A stretch of 44,620 nucleotides of DNA from Candidatus Aadella gelida. GTDB lineage: Bacteria; Omnitrophota; Gorgyraeia; Tantalellales; Tantalellaceae. A program made the position numbers and the translations under genes. This document shows positions 1-8,152 of the stretch, one piece after another. Below the pieces are notes generated by a model that was not told the DNA's origin, did not search any database, and was given only the letters and a program-made list of their open reading frames with translations. Positions within the stretch are counted from its first letter, which is position 1. The number at the start of each line of letters is the position of its first letter. The DNA is taken from positions 1-44,620 of the forward strand of contig JAVCDB010000010.1 of assembly GCA_030765205.1 (NCBI GenBank), in the 5' to 3' direction.

Positions 1-11
1 AGGAGAGGAAG

Positions 12-380
12 ATGAAGAAACAGTTACAAGAACTTGAAGAAAAGTATATCAAAAAGGATGTTGGGGAATTCAGTGTAGGCGACACTGTTGATGTCCACTT
101 TATGATCAAAGAAGAGAATAAAATGAGGATACAGGTGTTCACCGGGATAGTAATAGGCCGTAAGGGGGATGGGACAAGAGAGACTTTTACGGTAAGAAGA
201 ATCTCCTACGGTGAAGGTGTCGAACGTATATTTCCCGTGGCTTCTCCTTTGATCGATAAGATCGTAGTGAAGAAGAGAGGTAAGGTCAGACGCGCTAAAC
301 TTTATTATCTCAGGAGTAAAACCGGTAAAAAGGCCACTAAGGTTAAGGAAAAAATTGTCCAGAAAAAAAGAGATAAATGA
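12..380 (+). CDS. rplS: 50S ribosomal protein L19
   Basis: This 122-residue protein is ribosomal protein L19, which sits at the 30S-50S interface of the large subunit. The central stretch [12 protein letters not shown] followed by [13 protein letters not shown], then [19 protein letters not shown], is the standard L19 core, and the basic C-terminal tail ([23 protein letters not shown]) is typical. Length matches the family (about 115-125 residues). A strong AGGAG ribosome binding site lies at the very start of the window. The 3' end overlaps rnhB by 26 bases. In many bacteria rplS closes an rpsP-rimM-trmD-rplS operon, so those genes probably lie just upstream of the window (inference). Confidence 0.97.
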   Translation: MKKQLQELEEKYIKKDVGEFSVGDTVDVHFMIKEENKMRIQVFTGIVIGRKGDGTRETFTVRRISYGEGVERIFPVASPLIDKIVVKKRGKVRRAKLYYLRSKTGKKATKVKEKIVQKKRDK

Positions 381-1011
381 CGGACCGGACAGGTTCCTTT
401 ATGAAAAGAAAGCTTTGGAAGCCGGGCACAAGAACATAGCCGGATTAGATGAAGCTGGTAGAGGTCCTTTGGCGGGTCCTGTCGTTGCGGGAGCTGTTAT
501 AATTCTTGACGGGGACTTCACCGAAAGGATAGATGATTCCAAGAAACTGTCCGAAAAGAAAAGAGAAAAAGCGTTTCTAGACATAATTAAAAGATGTGAT
601 ATCGGCATAGGGGTCACAGGTGTCGAGGAGATAGACAAATTTAATATTCTGAATGCGACTCTTTTAGCGATGAAAAGAGCCGTAAATGAGTTAAAAAATA
701 AACCGGGTTATTTTCTTATAGATGGGATGATGAATGTTCCTTTGCCACAGGAAAGGACATATCTTATACGGGGAGAAAGTTTAAGCTTATCGATAGCATG
801 TGCATCGATAATTGCCAAGGTTTTTAGGGACCGTTTAATGATGGAAGAGGATAAAAAATATCCTCTTTACGGATTTAAAAAACACAAAGGATATGGGACA
901 CAAGAACACGTGGAAGCGATAAGAAAACACGGGTTGTGTTCGATTCACCGAAATACTTTCGGACCTTTCGGAACCTTGAGCCGTAGTATGAAAAAAAAGG
1001 AGTTAGCATGA
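355..1011 (+). CDS. rnhB: Ribonuclease HII
   Basis: This 218-residue protein is ribonuclease HII, which cuts RNA in RNA-DNA hybrids and removes misincorporated ribonucleotides. The signature [21 protein letters not shown] (catalytic Asp32 and Glu33) is present, as are [12 protein letters not shown], the FLIDG segment with the third acidic residue, and SIIAKVFRD. The only plausible in-frame start is TTG at 355, preceded by AAGGAA at 345-350, so translation would begin inside rplS and is probably coupled to it. The stop overlaps the fhs start (ATGA). The rplS-rnhB order is common in bacteria. Confidence 0.95.
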   Translation: MSRKKEINDGPDRFLYEKKALEAGHKNIAGLDEAGRGPLAGPVVAGAVIILDGDFTERIDDSKKLSEKKREKAFLDIIKRCDIGIGVTGVEEIDKFNILNATLLAMKRAVNELKNKPGYFLIDGMMNVPLPQERTYLIRGESLSLSIACASIIAKVFRDRLMMEEDKKYPLYGFKKHKGYGTQEHVEAIRKHGLCSIHRNTFGPFGTLSRSMKKKELA

Positions 1012-2711
1012 GTTATAGCTATGATGTCAGAGTAGCATCCGCTGTAAAGCTGAGGGACATATCGATCGTTGCTAAAAAAGCAGGCATATCAGCGAAGTAC
1101 CTTACGAAATATGGTGATTATATTGCCAAAGTGTCACCTGAAATATTAAAAGGTACGTTGAAAAAGCGTCAAGAGGGCAAACTTGTCCTTATAACATCCA
1201 TAACCCCGACCCAACTTGGTGAAGGGAAGACCGTAAATACCATAGGACTGTCTATGGCGCTTAACAGTCTAGGGAAAAAAGCTATTGCATGTATACGACA
1301 ACCTTCTTTAGGGCCATTGTTCGGAATGAAAGGTGGAGCAACAGGAGGGGGCTATTCCCAGGTCCTTCCAGCGGAAGATATTAATCTGCATCTTACGGGA
1401 GATTCTTCAGCCGTATCTAATGCGCAAAACCTTTGTGCCGCATTTATGGATAACACGCTATTTAGGGGAGATCCTCACGATTTTGGTAAAGACGGTGCGA
1501 TATGGAAGAGATCTTTAGATATTAGCGATCGTGCTCTGCGTAATATCTCTATCGGTGGTGGAGGGAAGCTTCACGGAGTTAATAGGCGCACCGGGATGGA
1601 CATTACCCCGGCAACTGAAAGTATGGCCATACTTTCTTTAGCGAATAGCCTTAAGGATCTTAGGACACGTTTAGGAAAAATTGTGGTTGGATTCACGAAA
1701 AAAGGTGTTCCCGTGACTGCGGAAGATCTTAAAGTGGCAGGAGCAATGACGGTTCTTCTTAAAAAAGCATTAGAACCAAATCTTATGCAGACAATAGAAC
1801 ATACACCTTGTTTAGTTCATACGGGTTCGTTTGCGAATGTTTCACACGGATCTAGTTCAGTTATGGCAGACAAGATAGGTTTGAAATTGGCTGACTATGT
1901 TGTTACAGAAAGTGGTTTCGGAGCGGATCTCGGCGCCGAAAAATTTATCAATATAAAATGTAAACAGTCCGGATTAAAACCCGATGTGGTAGTTATAAAT
2001 TGTTCGGTCAGAGCTATTAAGGTGCATAGCGGGGATTATCCTTTTCAGGGGACAACTGTTCCGGCTAAACTTAAAAAAGAAAACCTGTCTGCCGTGGATC
2101 GCGGATGCTCTAATCTTGAAAAACAGGTCGAAAACCTGAAAATGTTCGGAGTACCCATAGTCATATGTATAAACCGGTTCGAATCGGATTCAAAAAAAGA
2201 GATAGACAGCGTTATTAAGCGTGCTACAGCTCTTGAAGTCGATGGTATAGCTGTAAGTGAGGTTTATAAACATGGCAGTAAAGGCGGCAAGGAACTTGCT
2301 CGTGCGGTTATAGAGGCCTCAAAGAAAAAGTCTAAGATGAGATTTTTATATCCGATTGACATGAATATAACGAATAAGATCGAACGTGTAGCAAAATCCA
2401 TGTATGGTGCCAGTGAAGTTAAGTATTCTGATCAGGCGCAGCAAAGCATTTCGATGATAGAGAAAGCTAAACTTGATAAACTGCCGGTATGTATGGCAAA
2501 ATCGCACTTATCGCTCTCTAATAATTCCGCGAAAAAGGGACGTCCCAGAGGCTTCAAGCTTGGGGTTGATGAAGTCATTCTCGCGGCGGGTGCAGGATAT
2601 ATCACCGTTAAATGTGATGGCGTGAATACTATGCCGGGACTTCCCAAGTTGCCCAGAGGCATGGGGATCGATCTTGATGTTAAAACTGGAGAGATCAAAG
2701 GGTTATTCTAA
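1008..2711 (+). CDS. fhs: Formate--tetrahydrofolate ligase
   Basis: This 567-residue protein is formyl-THF synthetase. It uses ATP to join formate to tetrahydrofolate, the entry step of the Wood-Ljungdahl methyl branch. The P-loop-like TPTQLGEGKT (residues 66-75) and the segment GMKGGATGGGYSQVLPAEDINLHLTGD are characteristic. Length is close to the usual 555-560. It starts with ATGA overlapping the rnhB stop and ends with TAATG overlapping fchA. The following genes fchA, folD and metF continue the same pathway in reaction order, so this looks like one operon. Direction (acetogenic or one-carbon supply for biosynthesis) cannot be told from the sequence. Confidence 0.96.
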   Translation: MSYSYDVRVASAVKLRDISIVAKKAGISAKYLTKYGDYIAKVSPEILKGTLKKRQEGKLVLITSITPTQLGEGKTVNTIGLSMALNSLGKKAIACIRQPSLGPLFGMKGGATGGGYSQVLPAEDINLHLTGDSSAVSNAQNLCAAFMDNTLFRGDPHDFGKDGAIWKRSLDISDRALRNISIGGGGKLHGVNRRTGMDITPATESMAILSLANSLKDLRTRLGKIVVGFTKKGVPVTAEDLKVAGAMTVLLKKALEPNLMQTIEHTPCLVHTGSFANVSHGSSSVMADKIGLKLADYVVTESGFGADLGAEKFINIKCKQSGLKPDVVVINCSVRAIKVHSGDYPFQGTTVPAKLKKENLSAVDRGCSNLEKQVENLKMFGVPIVICINRFESDSKKEIDSVIKRATALEVDGIAVSEVYKHGSKGGKELARAVIEASKKKSKMRFLYPIDMNITNKIERVAKSMYGASEVKYSDQAQQSISMIEKAKLDKLPVCMAKSHLSLSNNSAKKGRPRGFKLGVDEVILAAGAGYITVKCDGVNTMPGLPKLPRGMGIDLDVKTGEIKGLF

Positions 2712-3292
2712 TGGATAAAACTGAATATTTACAAAATACGATAGCTACGTATCTGGAAGACCTTTCCGCAAAACGTATGGTGCCGGGCGGCGGAAGCGTT
2801 TCAGCTCTAGGAGCATCTCTTGCGGCATCGCTGAATCTCATGGTGATTAATTTCAGCATTAATGGTATAGAGGATTCTCCCATCTTGCTTGAATGCAGGA
2901 AAGAACAGGAAGAGGGCTTGGACGTATTAAAAAAAGCGATAGACGATGATTGCGAAGTTTTTCTTAGATTGATGAAAGAGATATCTGATAAAAAAGCAGG
3001 TCCGGAATCATATAAGAACGCCGCTTCAGTACCTTTGATCGTATGCGGAGAATGTGCCAGATCAGCGAAAGTCTCTTTGGATATATTGCCACATGCAAAT
3101 GCTAATCTTAAAAGCGATATCCGATGTGCGGTACACATGTTAAAAGCTGCATTCTATTCGGCCAGAGAAAACGTTGAAATAAATCTCACCGGTATTTCTG
3201 ATACAGTTTATGTAGAGAGCCTTAAGGCGGTATTATCGGAGAATGAGAAGAAAATACTGGAAGCGGAAAGAGATATATTGGATAAAAAGTAG
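2711..3292 (+). CDS. fchA: Methenyl-THF cyclohydrolase / formimino-THF cyclodeaminase family
   Basis: This 193-residue protein belongs to the FchA/FTCD-C cyclodeaminase family. Members either deaminate formimino-THF or, as stand-alone Fch proteins, open methenyl-THF to formyl-THF. The N-terminal motif MVPGGGSVSALGASLAASLN is the family hallmark, and the rest is helical as expected. No histidine-degradation gene is nearby, and the flanking genes are fhs and folD. A methenyl-THF cyclohydrolase role is therefore more likely than cyclodeaminase. This matters because the adjacent FolD lacks the expected catalytic lysine at the usual position. It overlaps fhs by one base (TAATG) and lies 8 bp before folD. 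Confidence 0.88.
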   Translation: MDKTEYLQNTIATYLEDLSAKRMVPGGGSVSALGASLAASLNLMVINFSINGIEDSPILLECRKEQEEGLDVLKKAIDDDCEVFLRLMKEISDKKAGPESYKNAASVPLIVCGECARSAKVSLDILPHANANLKSDIRCAVHMLKAAFYSARENVEINLTGISDTVYVESLKAVLSENEKKILEAERDILDKK

Positions 3293-3300
3293 GGGACATT

Positions 3301-4176
3301 ATGGCGAAGATCATAGATGGAAGAAAAATTGCCAGTGAAACTAACGAATCCGTCAAACGGGATATAGAAAAACTATCCTCTAAGGCAGGAACTTCTCCGA
3401 AATTAGCGTCATTGACTCTCGGCAACCCCGAAGATGCTGAAATATATGTTAATATGCAGAAACGTACCGCGGAGAAGGTAGGCATAACATTCGAGGACAT
3501 CAGGCTTGAAGACAATCTGTCCCAAGAAGAATTGATATGGGAGATAGAGAAACTCAATAAAGACACATCCGTTACAGCAATTATAGTGCAGAAACCTCTG
3601 CCGGAAAGCATAGACCACAATATAATAATAGCCGTGATCGATCCGAAAAAAGATGCTGAAGGATTGCATCCTTACAACCTGGGCAAAATACTTCGTCAGG
3701 AAGCCGAGCTTGTAGCATGTACTCCGGGCGCAGTAATGAAGATACTGAATACGGAAAAAGTAGATCTTTACGGAAAAGAAGTGGTGATAATCGGAGGGTC
3801 TGCGGTAGTAGGAAAACCGTTAAGCCTTATGATGCTGAACGAGATGGCTACAACAACAGTGTGCAATATTGCTACATCAGAAAAGGGGTATTTGGAGGAA
3901 CATGTGGGTAGGGCTGACGTATTAGTGGTGGCAGTTGGCTGTCCCGAAATGATTAAAGGTGAATGGGTCTCTGAGGGAACAATTGTCATAGATGTCGGCA
4001 TAAATATGATAGAAAACAAGGTAGTCGGTGACGTAGCTTTTTCTGAAGTCGAGAAAAAGGCCGCGGTTATAACGCCTGTACCCGGAGGAGTAGGACCGAT
4101 AACGGTATCTATATTGATGAGAAATGTATATCGTGCGTATAAAACGCAACATTTGGGCTCGGGAGATAGAGGATAG
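3301..4176 (+). CDS. folD: Divergent methylene-THF dehydrogenase (FolD family)
   Basis: This 291-residue protein is a FolD homologue, normally a bifunctional NADP-dependent methylene-THF dehydrogenase and methenyl-THF cyclohydrolase. Family features are the N-terminal IIDGRKIA, IIVQKPLP, EGLHPYNLGKI, CTPGAVMKIL and the C-terminal TPVPGGVGPITVSIL. Several key positions differ. The usual YVxxK has Gln53 instead of the catalytic Lys (YVNMQ, with Lys one residue later). DVDG is DAEG (Glu120). The NADP-binding GRSxxVGxP is GGSAVVGKP. The expected CHSxT is CNIAT. I infer a mainly dehydrogenase enzyme, perhaps NAD-linked, with cyclohydrolase supplied by fchA just upstream. The last residues read into a short AGAGGATAG-type repeat that supplies the stop. 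Confidence 0.93.
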   Translation: MAKIIDGRKIASETNESVKRDIEKLSSKAGTSPKLASLTLGNPEDAEIYVNMQKRTAEKVGITFEDIRLEDNLSQEELIWEIEKLNKDTSVTAIIVQKPLPESIDHNIIIAVIDPKKDAEGLHPYNLGKILRQEAELVACTPGAVMKILNTEKVDLYGKEVVIIGGSAVVGKPLSLMMLNEMATTTVCNIATSEKGYLEEHVGRADVLVVAVGCPEMIKGEWVSEGTIVIDVGINMIENKVVGDVAFSEVEKKAAVITPVPGGVGPITVSILMRNVYRAYKTQHLGSGDRG

Positions 4177-4243
4177 AGGTCAGAAGATAGAGGGTAGAAG
4201 ATGTTGACCGATATGCAAATTCAAATATGATTTCTGACTTCTA
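4174..4243. repeat. Imperfect inverted repeat of AGAGG/TAGAAG type
   Basis: The folD-metF gap (84 bp) is made largely of low-complexity purine-rich units (GATAGAGG, AGAAGATAG). The sequence TAGAGGTCAGAA at 4174-4185 pairs with TTCTGACTTCTA at 4232-4243, with one G-T wobble. It could fold as a hairpin in the transcript between folD and metF. No T-run follows, so it is not a typical terminator. Confidence 0.6.
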
Positions 4244-4260
4244 TAAAAAGGTGAACACTT

Positions 4261-5136
4261 ATGTCAAAACTTAAAAAGGCATTAGAGGCGGGGAAATTTG
4301 TTGTTACTACGGAGATAGGGCCACCTAAAGGCGTGTCTGTCGAAGGTATACTTGGTGAGCTGGAATGCGTTAAGGGCAAGGTTGATGCTGTTAATGTTAC
4401 TGATCAGCAGAGTGCCGTGATGAGACTGGGATCCGTGGCGACAAGTAAGGTTTTGAATGACAATGGATATGAAGCCATTTGTCAGGTAACATGCCGCGAC
4501 CGTAATCGAATAGCCTTACAGTCGGACATTCTTTCCGCATACCTTTTGGGTATACGGAATATTCTGACCATGACAGGGGACCATCCTTTACTTGGGGACC
4601 ATCCACAGGCAAAGGCTGTATATGACCTTGATTCTATAGGATTGCTTCATGCTGTGAAAGAAATGAGTTTGGGACAAGACCTTTCCGGGAATAAACTTGA
4701 TACTGTTCCTGACCTGTTCGTCGGATCAGTGGTGAATCCCGGTGCGGAACCATTGGAACCGGAAATAATTAAGATGGAGAAGAAAGTTAATGAAGGAGCT
4801 ATCTTTTTCCAGACACAGGCGATCTTCGATCCGGTGATATTTGAAACTTTCATGAAAGAGATTAAACATTTGAGAAAACGCGTCAAAATACTCGGAGGCA
4901 TTGTACCTCTAAGGTCCGCAAAAATGGCCAGGTATATGAACGCTAATATCCCGGGCGTAGTTATCCCTGACGCTATCATTGAAAAGATGGAAAACTCAAA
5001 AGATGTAGAAAAAACAGCCGTAGATATAGCGGCGGATATTGCAGTATCTATCAAAGATATATGTGACGGGGTACATTTTATGCCGATAAAAGCTAATCAT
5101 CTTGTTGCAAAGATTATAGATAAAATAGGATTTTAA
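4261..5136 (+). CDS. metF: Methylene-THF reductase
   Basis: This 291-residue protein is a MetF-type methylene-THF reductase, an FAD enzyme of TIM-barrel fold that makes methyl-THF. The strand TTEIGPPKG carries the expected catalytic Glu, and DAVNVTDQQSAVMRLGS, ICQVTCRDRNRIALQSD, ILTMTGDHP and FFQTQAIFD follow in the usual order. The close C-terminal match GVHFMPIK fits the short bacterial form. No metV or Rnf-type partner is adjacent. RBS AAAAAGG is just upstream. It completes the formate-to-methyl-THF series with fhs, fchA and folD. Acetyl-CoA synthase genes are not in this window. Confidence 0.93.
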   Translation: MSKLKKALEAGKFVVTTEIGPPKGVSVEGILGELECVKGKVDAVNVTDQQSAVMRLGSVATSKVLNDNGYEAICQVTCRDRNRIALQSDILSAYLLGIRNILTMTGDHPLLGDHPQAKAVYDLDSIGLLHAVKEMSLGQDLSGNKLDTVPDLFVGSVVNPGAEPLEPEIIKMEKKVNEGAIFFQTQAIFDPVIFETFMKEIKHLRKRVKILGGIVPLRSAKMARYMNANIPGVVIPDAIIEKMENSKDVEKTAVDIAADIAVSIKDICDGVHFMPIKANHLVAKIIDKIGF

Positions 5137-5158
5137 CGGTTATTTGGCGAGTGATATT

Positions 5159-5962
5159 ATGAAAAACAAAAAGATCACAGTACTAGATTTTAAAAAGAAA
5201 AAAGTCTCAGGTGAAAAGATCACCATGCTAACTGCATACGATTGTCCAATGGCACGTGTGATAGATGATGCGGGTATAGATGCGGTACTTGTAGGTGATT
5301 CTCTGGGCATGGTAGTTCTGGGATACGATTCGACCACTAAGGTCACTATGGACGAGATGATACATCATGCAAAAGCAGTTCGTAACGGTATTAGTAGGGC
5401 TTTTCTTATAGGTGACATGCCGTTCATGTCTTATCAGGCTTCGGATGAGGATGCCGTGCGTAATGCCGGTAGGTTCGTTCAGGAATCCGGATGTGAAGCT
5501 GTCAAAATAGAAGGCGGAAAAGATATTACCGCAAGGATCAAAGCTATTATAGGTGCCGGTATCCCGGTTCTTGGACATGTAGGATTGCAGCCGCAAAGTG
5601 TTAACAAGACCGGGGGATATAGGGTTCAGGGAAAAGATGCCTTGTCGTCGGGAGACCTGATAAAAGATGCCGTTGAGCTTGAAAAGGCGGGATGCTTTGC
5701 CGTAGTTCTTGAATGTGTTCCCAAAGAACTCGCAAAAAAAATAACCGCACGTTTGACTATTCCTACTATTGGTATTGGTGCGGGCATGTTCTGTGACGGA
5801 CAAGTCCTTGTGACTCACGATATCTTGGGATACTTTAGTGATCATACCCCAAAGTTCATTAAAAAATACGCCAATATAGCGCCTTTGATCAAAAATGCCG
5901 TAGAATCTTTCAAACAGGAGACCGTCTCGGGCGTGTTCCCCGATGATGAACGGTCTTACTGA
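5159..5962 (+). CDS. panB: 3-methyl-2-oxobutanoate hydroxymethyltransferase
   Basis: This protein of about 267 residues is PanB. It transfers a hydroxymethyl group from methylene-THF to ketoisovalerate to give ketopantoate for CoA synthesis. The motifs MLTAYDCPMARVIDDAGIDAVLVGDSLGMV, GDMPFMSY, VKIEGG and GHVGLQPQSVN are diagnostic, and IGIGAGMFCDGQVLVTHDILG is near the C-terminus. A TTG 15 bases upstream in frame is possible, but the ATG at 5159 matches the family N-terminus (KNKKITVLDF) better. Its placement after metF links it to the methylene-THF pool. panD is at 31170; panC is not in the window. Confidence 0.95.
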   Translation: MKNKKITVLDFKKKKVSGEKITMLTAYDCPMARVIDDAGIDAVLVGDSLGMVVLGYDSTTKVTMDEMIHHAKAVRNGISRAFLIGDMPFMSYQASDEDAVRNAGRFVQESGCEAVKIEGGKDITARIKAIIGAGIPVLGHVGLQPQSVNKTGGYRVQGKDALSSGDLIKDAVELEKAGCFAVVLECVPKELAKKITARLTIPTIGIGAGMFCDGQVLVTHDILGYFSDHTPKFIKKYANIAPLIKNAVESFKQETVSGVFPDDERSY

Positions 5963-5987
5963 AGCACTATAACGGATCTGTCATAAA

Positions 5988-7124
5988 ATGAGATCTTATA
6001 TAGAAAAATGGGAAAAAATTTTCGGAAGACGTAAGAGCAAACGTATTTTCGTTGCCGCTACACGCCAGAATATAGGGAAGACCACGGTATCTTTGGGCCT
6101 TATATCCGCTTTATCAGAAAAATTCAAGAAAATAGGGTTTATTAAACCAGTAGGACAAAGATATCTTCTTGAGGATGGGCATAAGATAGACGAAGATTCT
6201 GTCCTGATGGAACATATCTTTAAATTCAAGTTTCCGTTGCACATGATGTCGCCGGTAGCCGTTGAAAAGGGATACACGGAAAAGTTTCTCGACGGAAAGA
6301 ACAAGAAAGACGCGGCATCTACCATACTTGCCGCATTCAATCATGTAGCGGAAGATAAGGATCTGGTAGTTATTGAAGGTACAGGTCATGCCGGTGTGGG
6401 GTCAGTATTCGATCTGTCAAACGCGGCAGTAGCAAAGATGCTGGGTAGCAGTGTTATCCTGGTTTCACAGGGAGGCATAGGCAACGCTATAGACGAGATT
6501 ATGCTCAATAAATCGGTATTTGATAAAATGGGCGTTAAGATGGCAGGAGTTATTGTCAATAAAGTGCTACCGGCAAAATATGAGAAAGTAAACAAGTATG
6601 TAAGACGGGGACTTGCTCGGCTGGGCATACCTGTTTTGGGTGTTGTGCCCTATATGAAAACTTTGGACCTTCCTACTATACACGACATTAATGAGGACCT
6701 AAAGATGCAGGTCCTTTGCGGAGAAAAATACCTGGATCGCCAACTTAAACAAGTCCTTGTCGGTGCTATGGAAAGCAGAGCCGTCATGAATTATCTTGTT
6801 GATGATTGTCTGGTCATAACTCCGGGTAACAGAATAGATCTTATCAATCTGCTAATAAAAGCGCATACAGGCAGATTTTGCGTGCCGAAACGTATCGCGG
6901 GAATCATCCTGTCAGGAGGGATAGCTCCTAAACGCAGGACTTATAATGCATTAAAGAAAGCCAATATTCCCACCCTCATGTCAGATCTAAATACTTATGA
7001 CGTGTCTTCCAAAGTGCATGATTTAAGAGTCAAAATAAAGGCCCGTGATATCAACAAAGTTAAACTTGTCATGGATATGATAGGAAAATATGTTGATATT
7101 GATCGAGTGATCAGGTGTCTATGA
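5988..7124 (+). CDS. BioD-like AAA plus DRTGG-domain protein (COG0857-like)
   Basis: This 378-residue protein has an N-terminal dethiobiotin-synthetase-like P-loop domain (residues about 18-215, ATRQNIGKTT at 24-33). A DRTGG-type domain follows (about 220-330, starting after GVVPYMKTLDLPTIHDI). This architecture equals the N-terminal regulatory part of long phosphotransacetylases, but the catalytic Pta domain is absent. Stand-alone forms exist in many bacteria and archaea, with no settled function that I can state. VVIEGTGHAGVGSVFDLSNA is the BioD-like Walker B region. It sits 25 bp after panB and overlaps apbE (ATGA), so it is co-transcribed with cofactor genes. A link to acetyl-CoA metabolism is conceivable but unproven. 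Confidence 0.85.
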   Translation: MRSYIEKWEKIFGRRKSKRIFVAATRQNIGKTTVSLGLISALSEKFKKIGFIKPVGQRYLLEDGHKIDEDSVLMEHIFKFKFPLHMMSPVAVEKGYTEKFLDGKNKKDAASTILAAFNHVAEDKDLVVIEGTGHAGVGSVFDLSNAAVAKMLGSSVILVSQGGIGNAIDEIMLNKSVFDKMGVKMAGVIVNKVLPAKYEKVNKYVRRGLARLGIPVLGVVPYMKTLDLPTIHDINEDLKMQVLCGEKYLDRQLKQVLVGAMESRAVMNYLVDDCLVITPGNRIDLINLLIKAHTGRFCVPKRIAGIILSGGIAPKRRTYNALKKANIPTLMSDLNTYDVSSKVHDLRVKIKARDINKVKLVMDMIGKYVDIDRVIRCL

Positions 7125-8152
7125 ACGGGATGCGTCCGAAAGCCGCGCTCTTGGCGGTAATTATAACTCTACTGTCGTGCACATTCTTTTTAAAAGGATG
7201 CTCTTTTCGGAAAGAAGAACCGGTAGTCGTATCGGAAATACTTATGGGTACTTTCGTTACGGTAAAAGCCTATGACGACAGGCTGCCTAAATCAGATATC
7301 GAGAGAATTATCAACAAAGCTATAAATAAAGCTCGCGAGATGGAAAAGGTATTTGATGTATATGACCCTACAAGCGAATTAAATATAATCAATCTTACCG
7401 GAAATGCTCACGTTTCAAATGAGATGATGAATGTTCTGTTGGCCGCCTCAAAGATAGGCCGGCTTACTCGCGGTAAATTTGATATCACGGTATCACCGAT
7501 ACTAAAGAAAAATGGATTTTACGACGATATGCCCGAAGTATTGTTGAGTAAAATACCTGAAGATACCAGCGGTATGGGATGGAAGAATATAGCGCTCGAT
7601 CCGGGGTCTGGCATGGTAAATCTCCAGAACGGCGCATGGCTGGATTTGTCGGGCATTGCTAAAGGCTACATAGTGGACATGATGTCTGAAATTTTGGCGA
7701 GGGAAGATATGGATAAGTTTCTGGTGGATGCCGGCGGAGATATGTATTGCTACACATCGGACCCGAAAGACGCCTGGACAATAGGAGTTAGGGATCCCGG
7801 AACGGGAGGAATAATCCTTAAGCTTGAAGTTGCTACGCAAGCTGTAGCTACAAGCGGTGATTATGAGAATATAGTGTTTGAAGGTCTTCCGGAAACATTG
7901 TCGCATATAGTAGATCCTGATACCGGGACAGTTATCCGAAGACAGTTCCATAGCGTAACGGTCATTACGTCGACTTGCGCAGCCGCGGACGCGATAGCGA
8001 CGGGTATGATGACTATGACCCCGGAAGATGCAATGATGGTGGCGGATGATGCGGGGGATCTGGATGTTATCATTATAAATGAGAGACAAGGCGTTCCCGA
8101 GATAAAAATGTCTTCGGGTGCTGACCGATTTATCATTAAGGAGGAAAAGTGA
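7121..8152 (+). CDS. apbE: FAD:protein FMN transferase (ApbE lipoprotein)
   Basis: This 343-residue protein is ApbE, which moves FMN from FAD onto Thr or Ser of target proteins such as RnfG/NqrC subunits outside the cytoplasmic membrane. The N-terminus is a lipoprotein signal (hydrophobic stretch 8-25, lipobox LKGC with Cys27). Then come EILMGTFVTVKAYD, DLSGIAKGYIVDMM and FLVDAGGDMYC, all family motifs, and later AVATSGDYEN and HIVDPDTG. The ATG at 7121 overlaps the preceding stop; an upstream GTG at 7115 is less likely. No flavinylated target is encoded in the window. Flavin supply could come from the riboswitch-controlled rib genes and ribF elsewhere in the window. Confidence 0.94.
   Translation: MNGMRPKAALLAVIITLLSCTFFLKGCSFRKEEPVVVSEILMGTFVTVKAYDDRLPKSDIERIINKAINKAREMEKVFDVYDPTSELNIINLTGNAHVSNEMMNVLLAASKIGRLTRGKFDITVSPILKKNGFYDDMPEVLLSKIPEDTSGMGWKNIALDPGSGMVNLQNGAWLDLSGIAKGYIVDMMSEILAREDMDKFLVDAGGDMYCYTSDPKDAWTIGVRDPGTGGIILKLEVATQAVATSGDYENIVFEGLPETLSHIVDPDTGTVIRRQFHSVTVITSTCAAADAIATGMMTMTPEDAMMVADDAGDLDVIIINERQGVPEIKMSSGADRFIIKEEK

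Noticed and set aside
5228-5845. Long open frame on the minus strand opposite panB
   Set aside because: The + strand frame is a clear PanB with all motifs. The reverse frame has no motif and no ribosome site, and is a codon-bias shadow.
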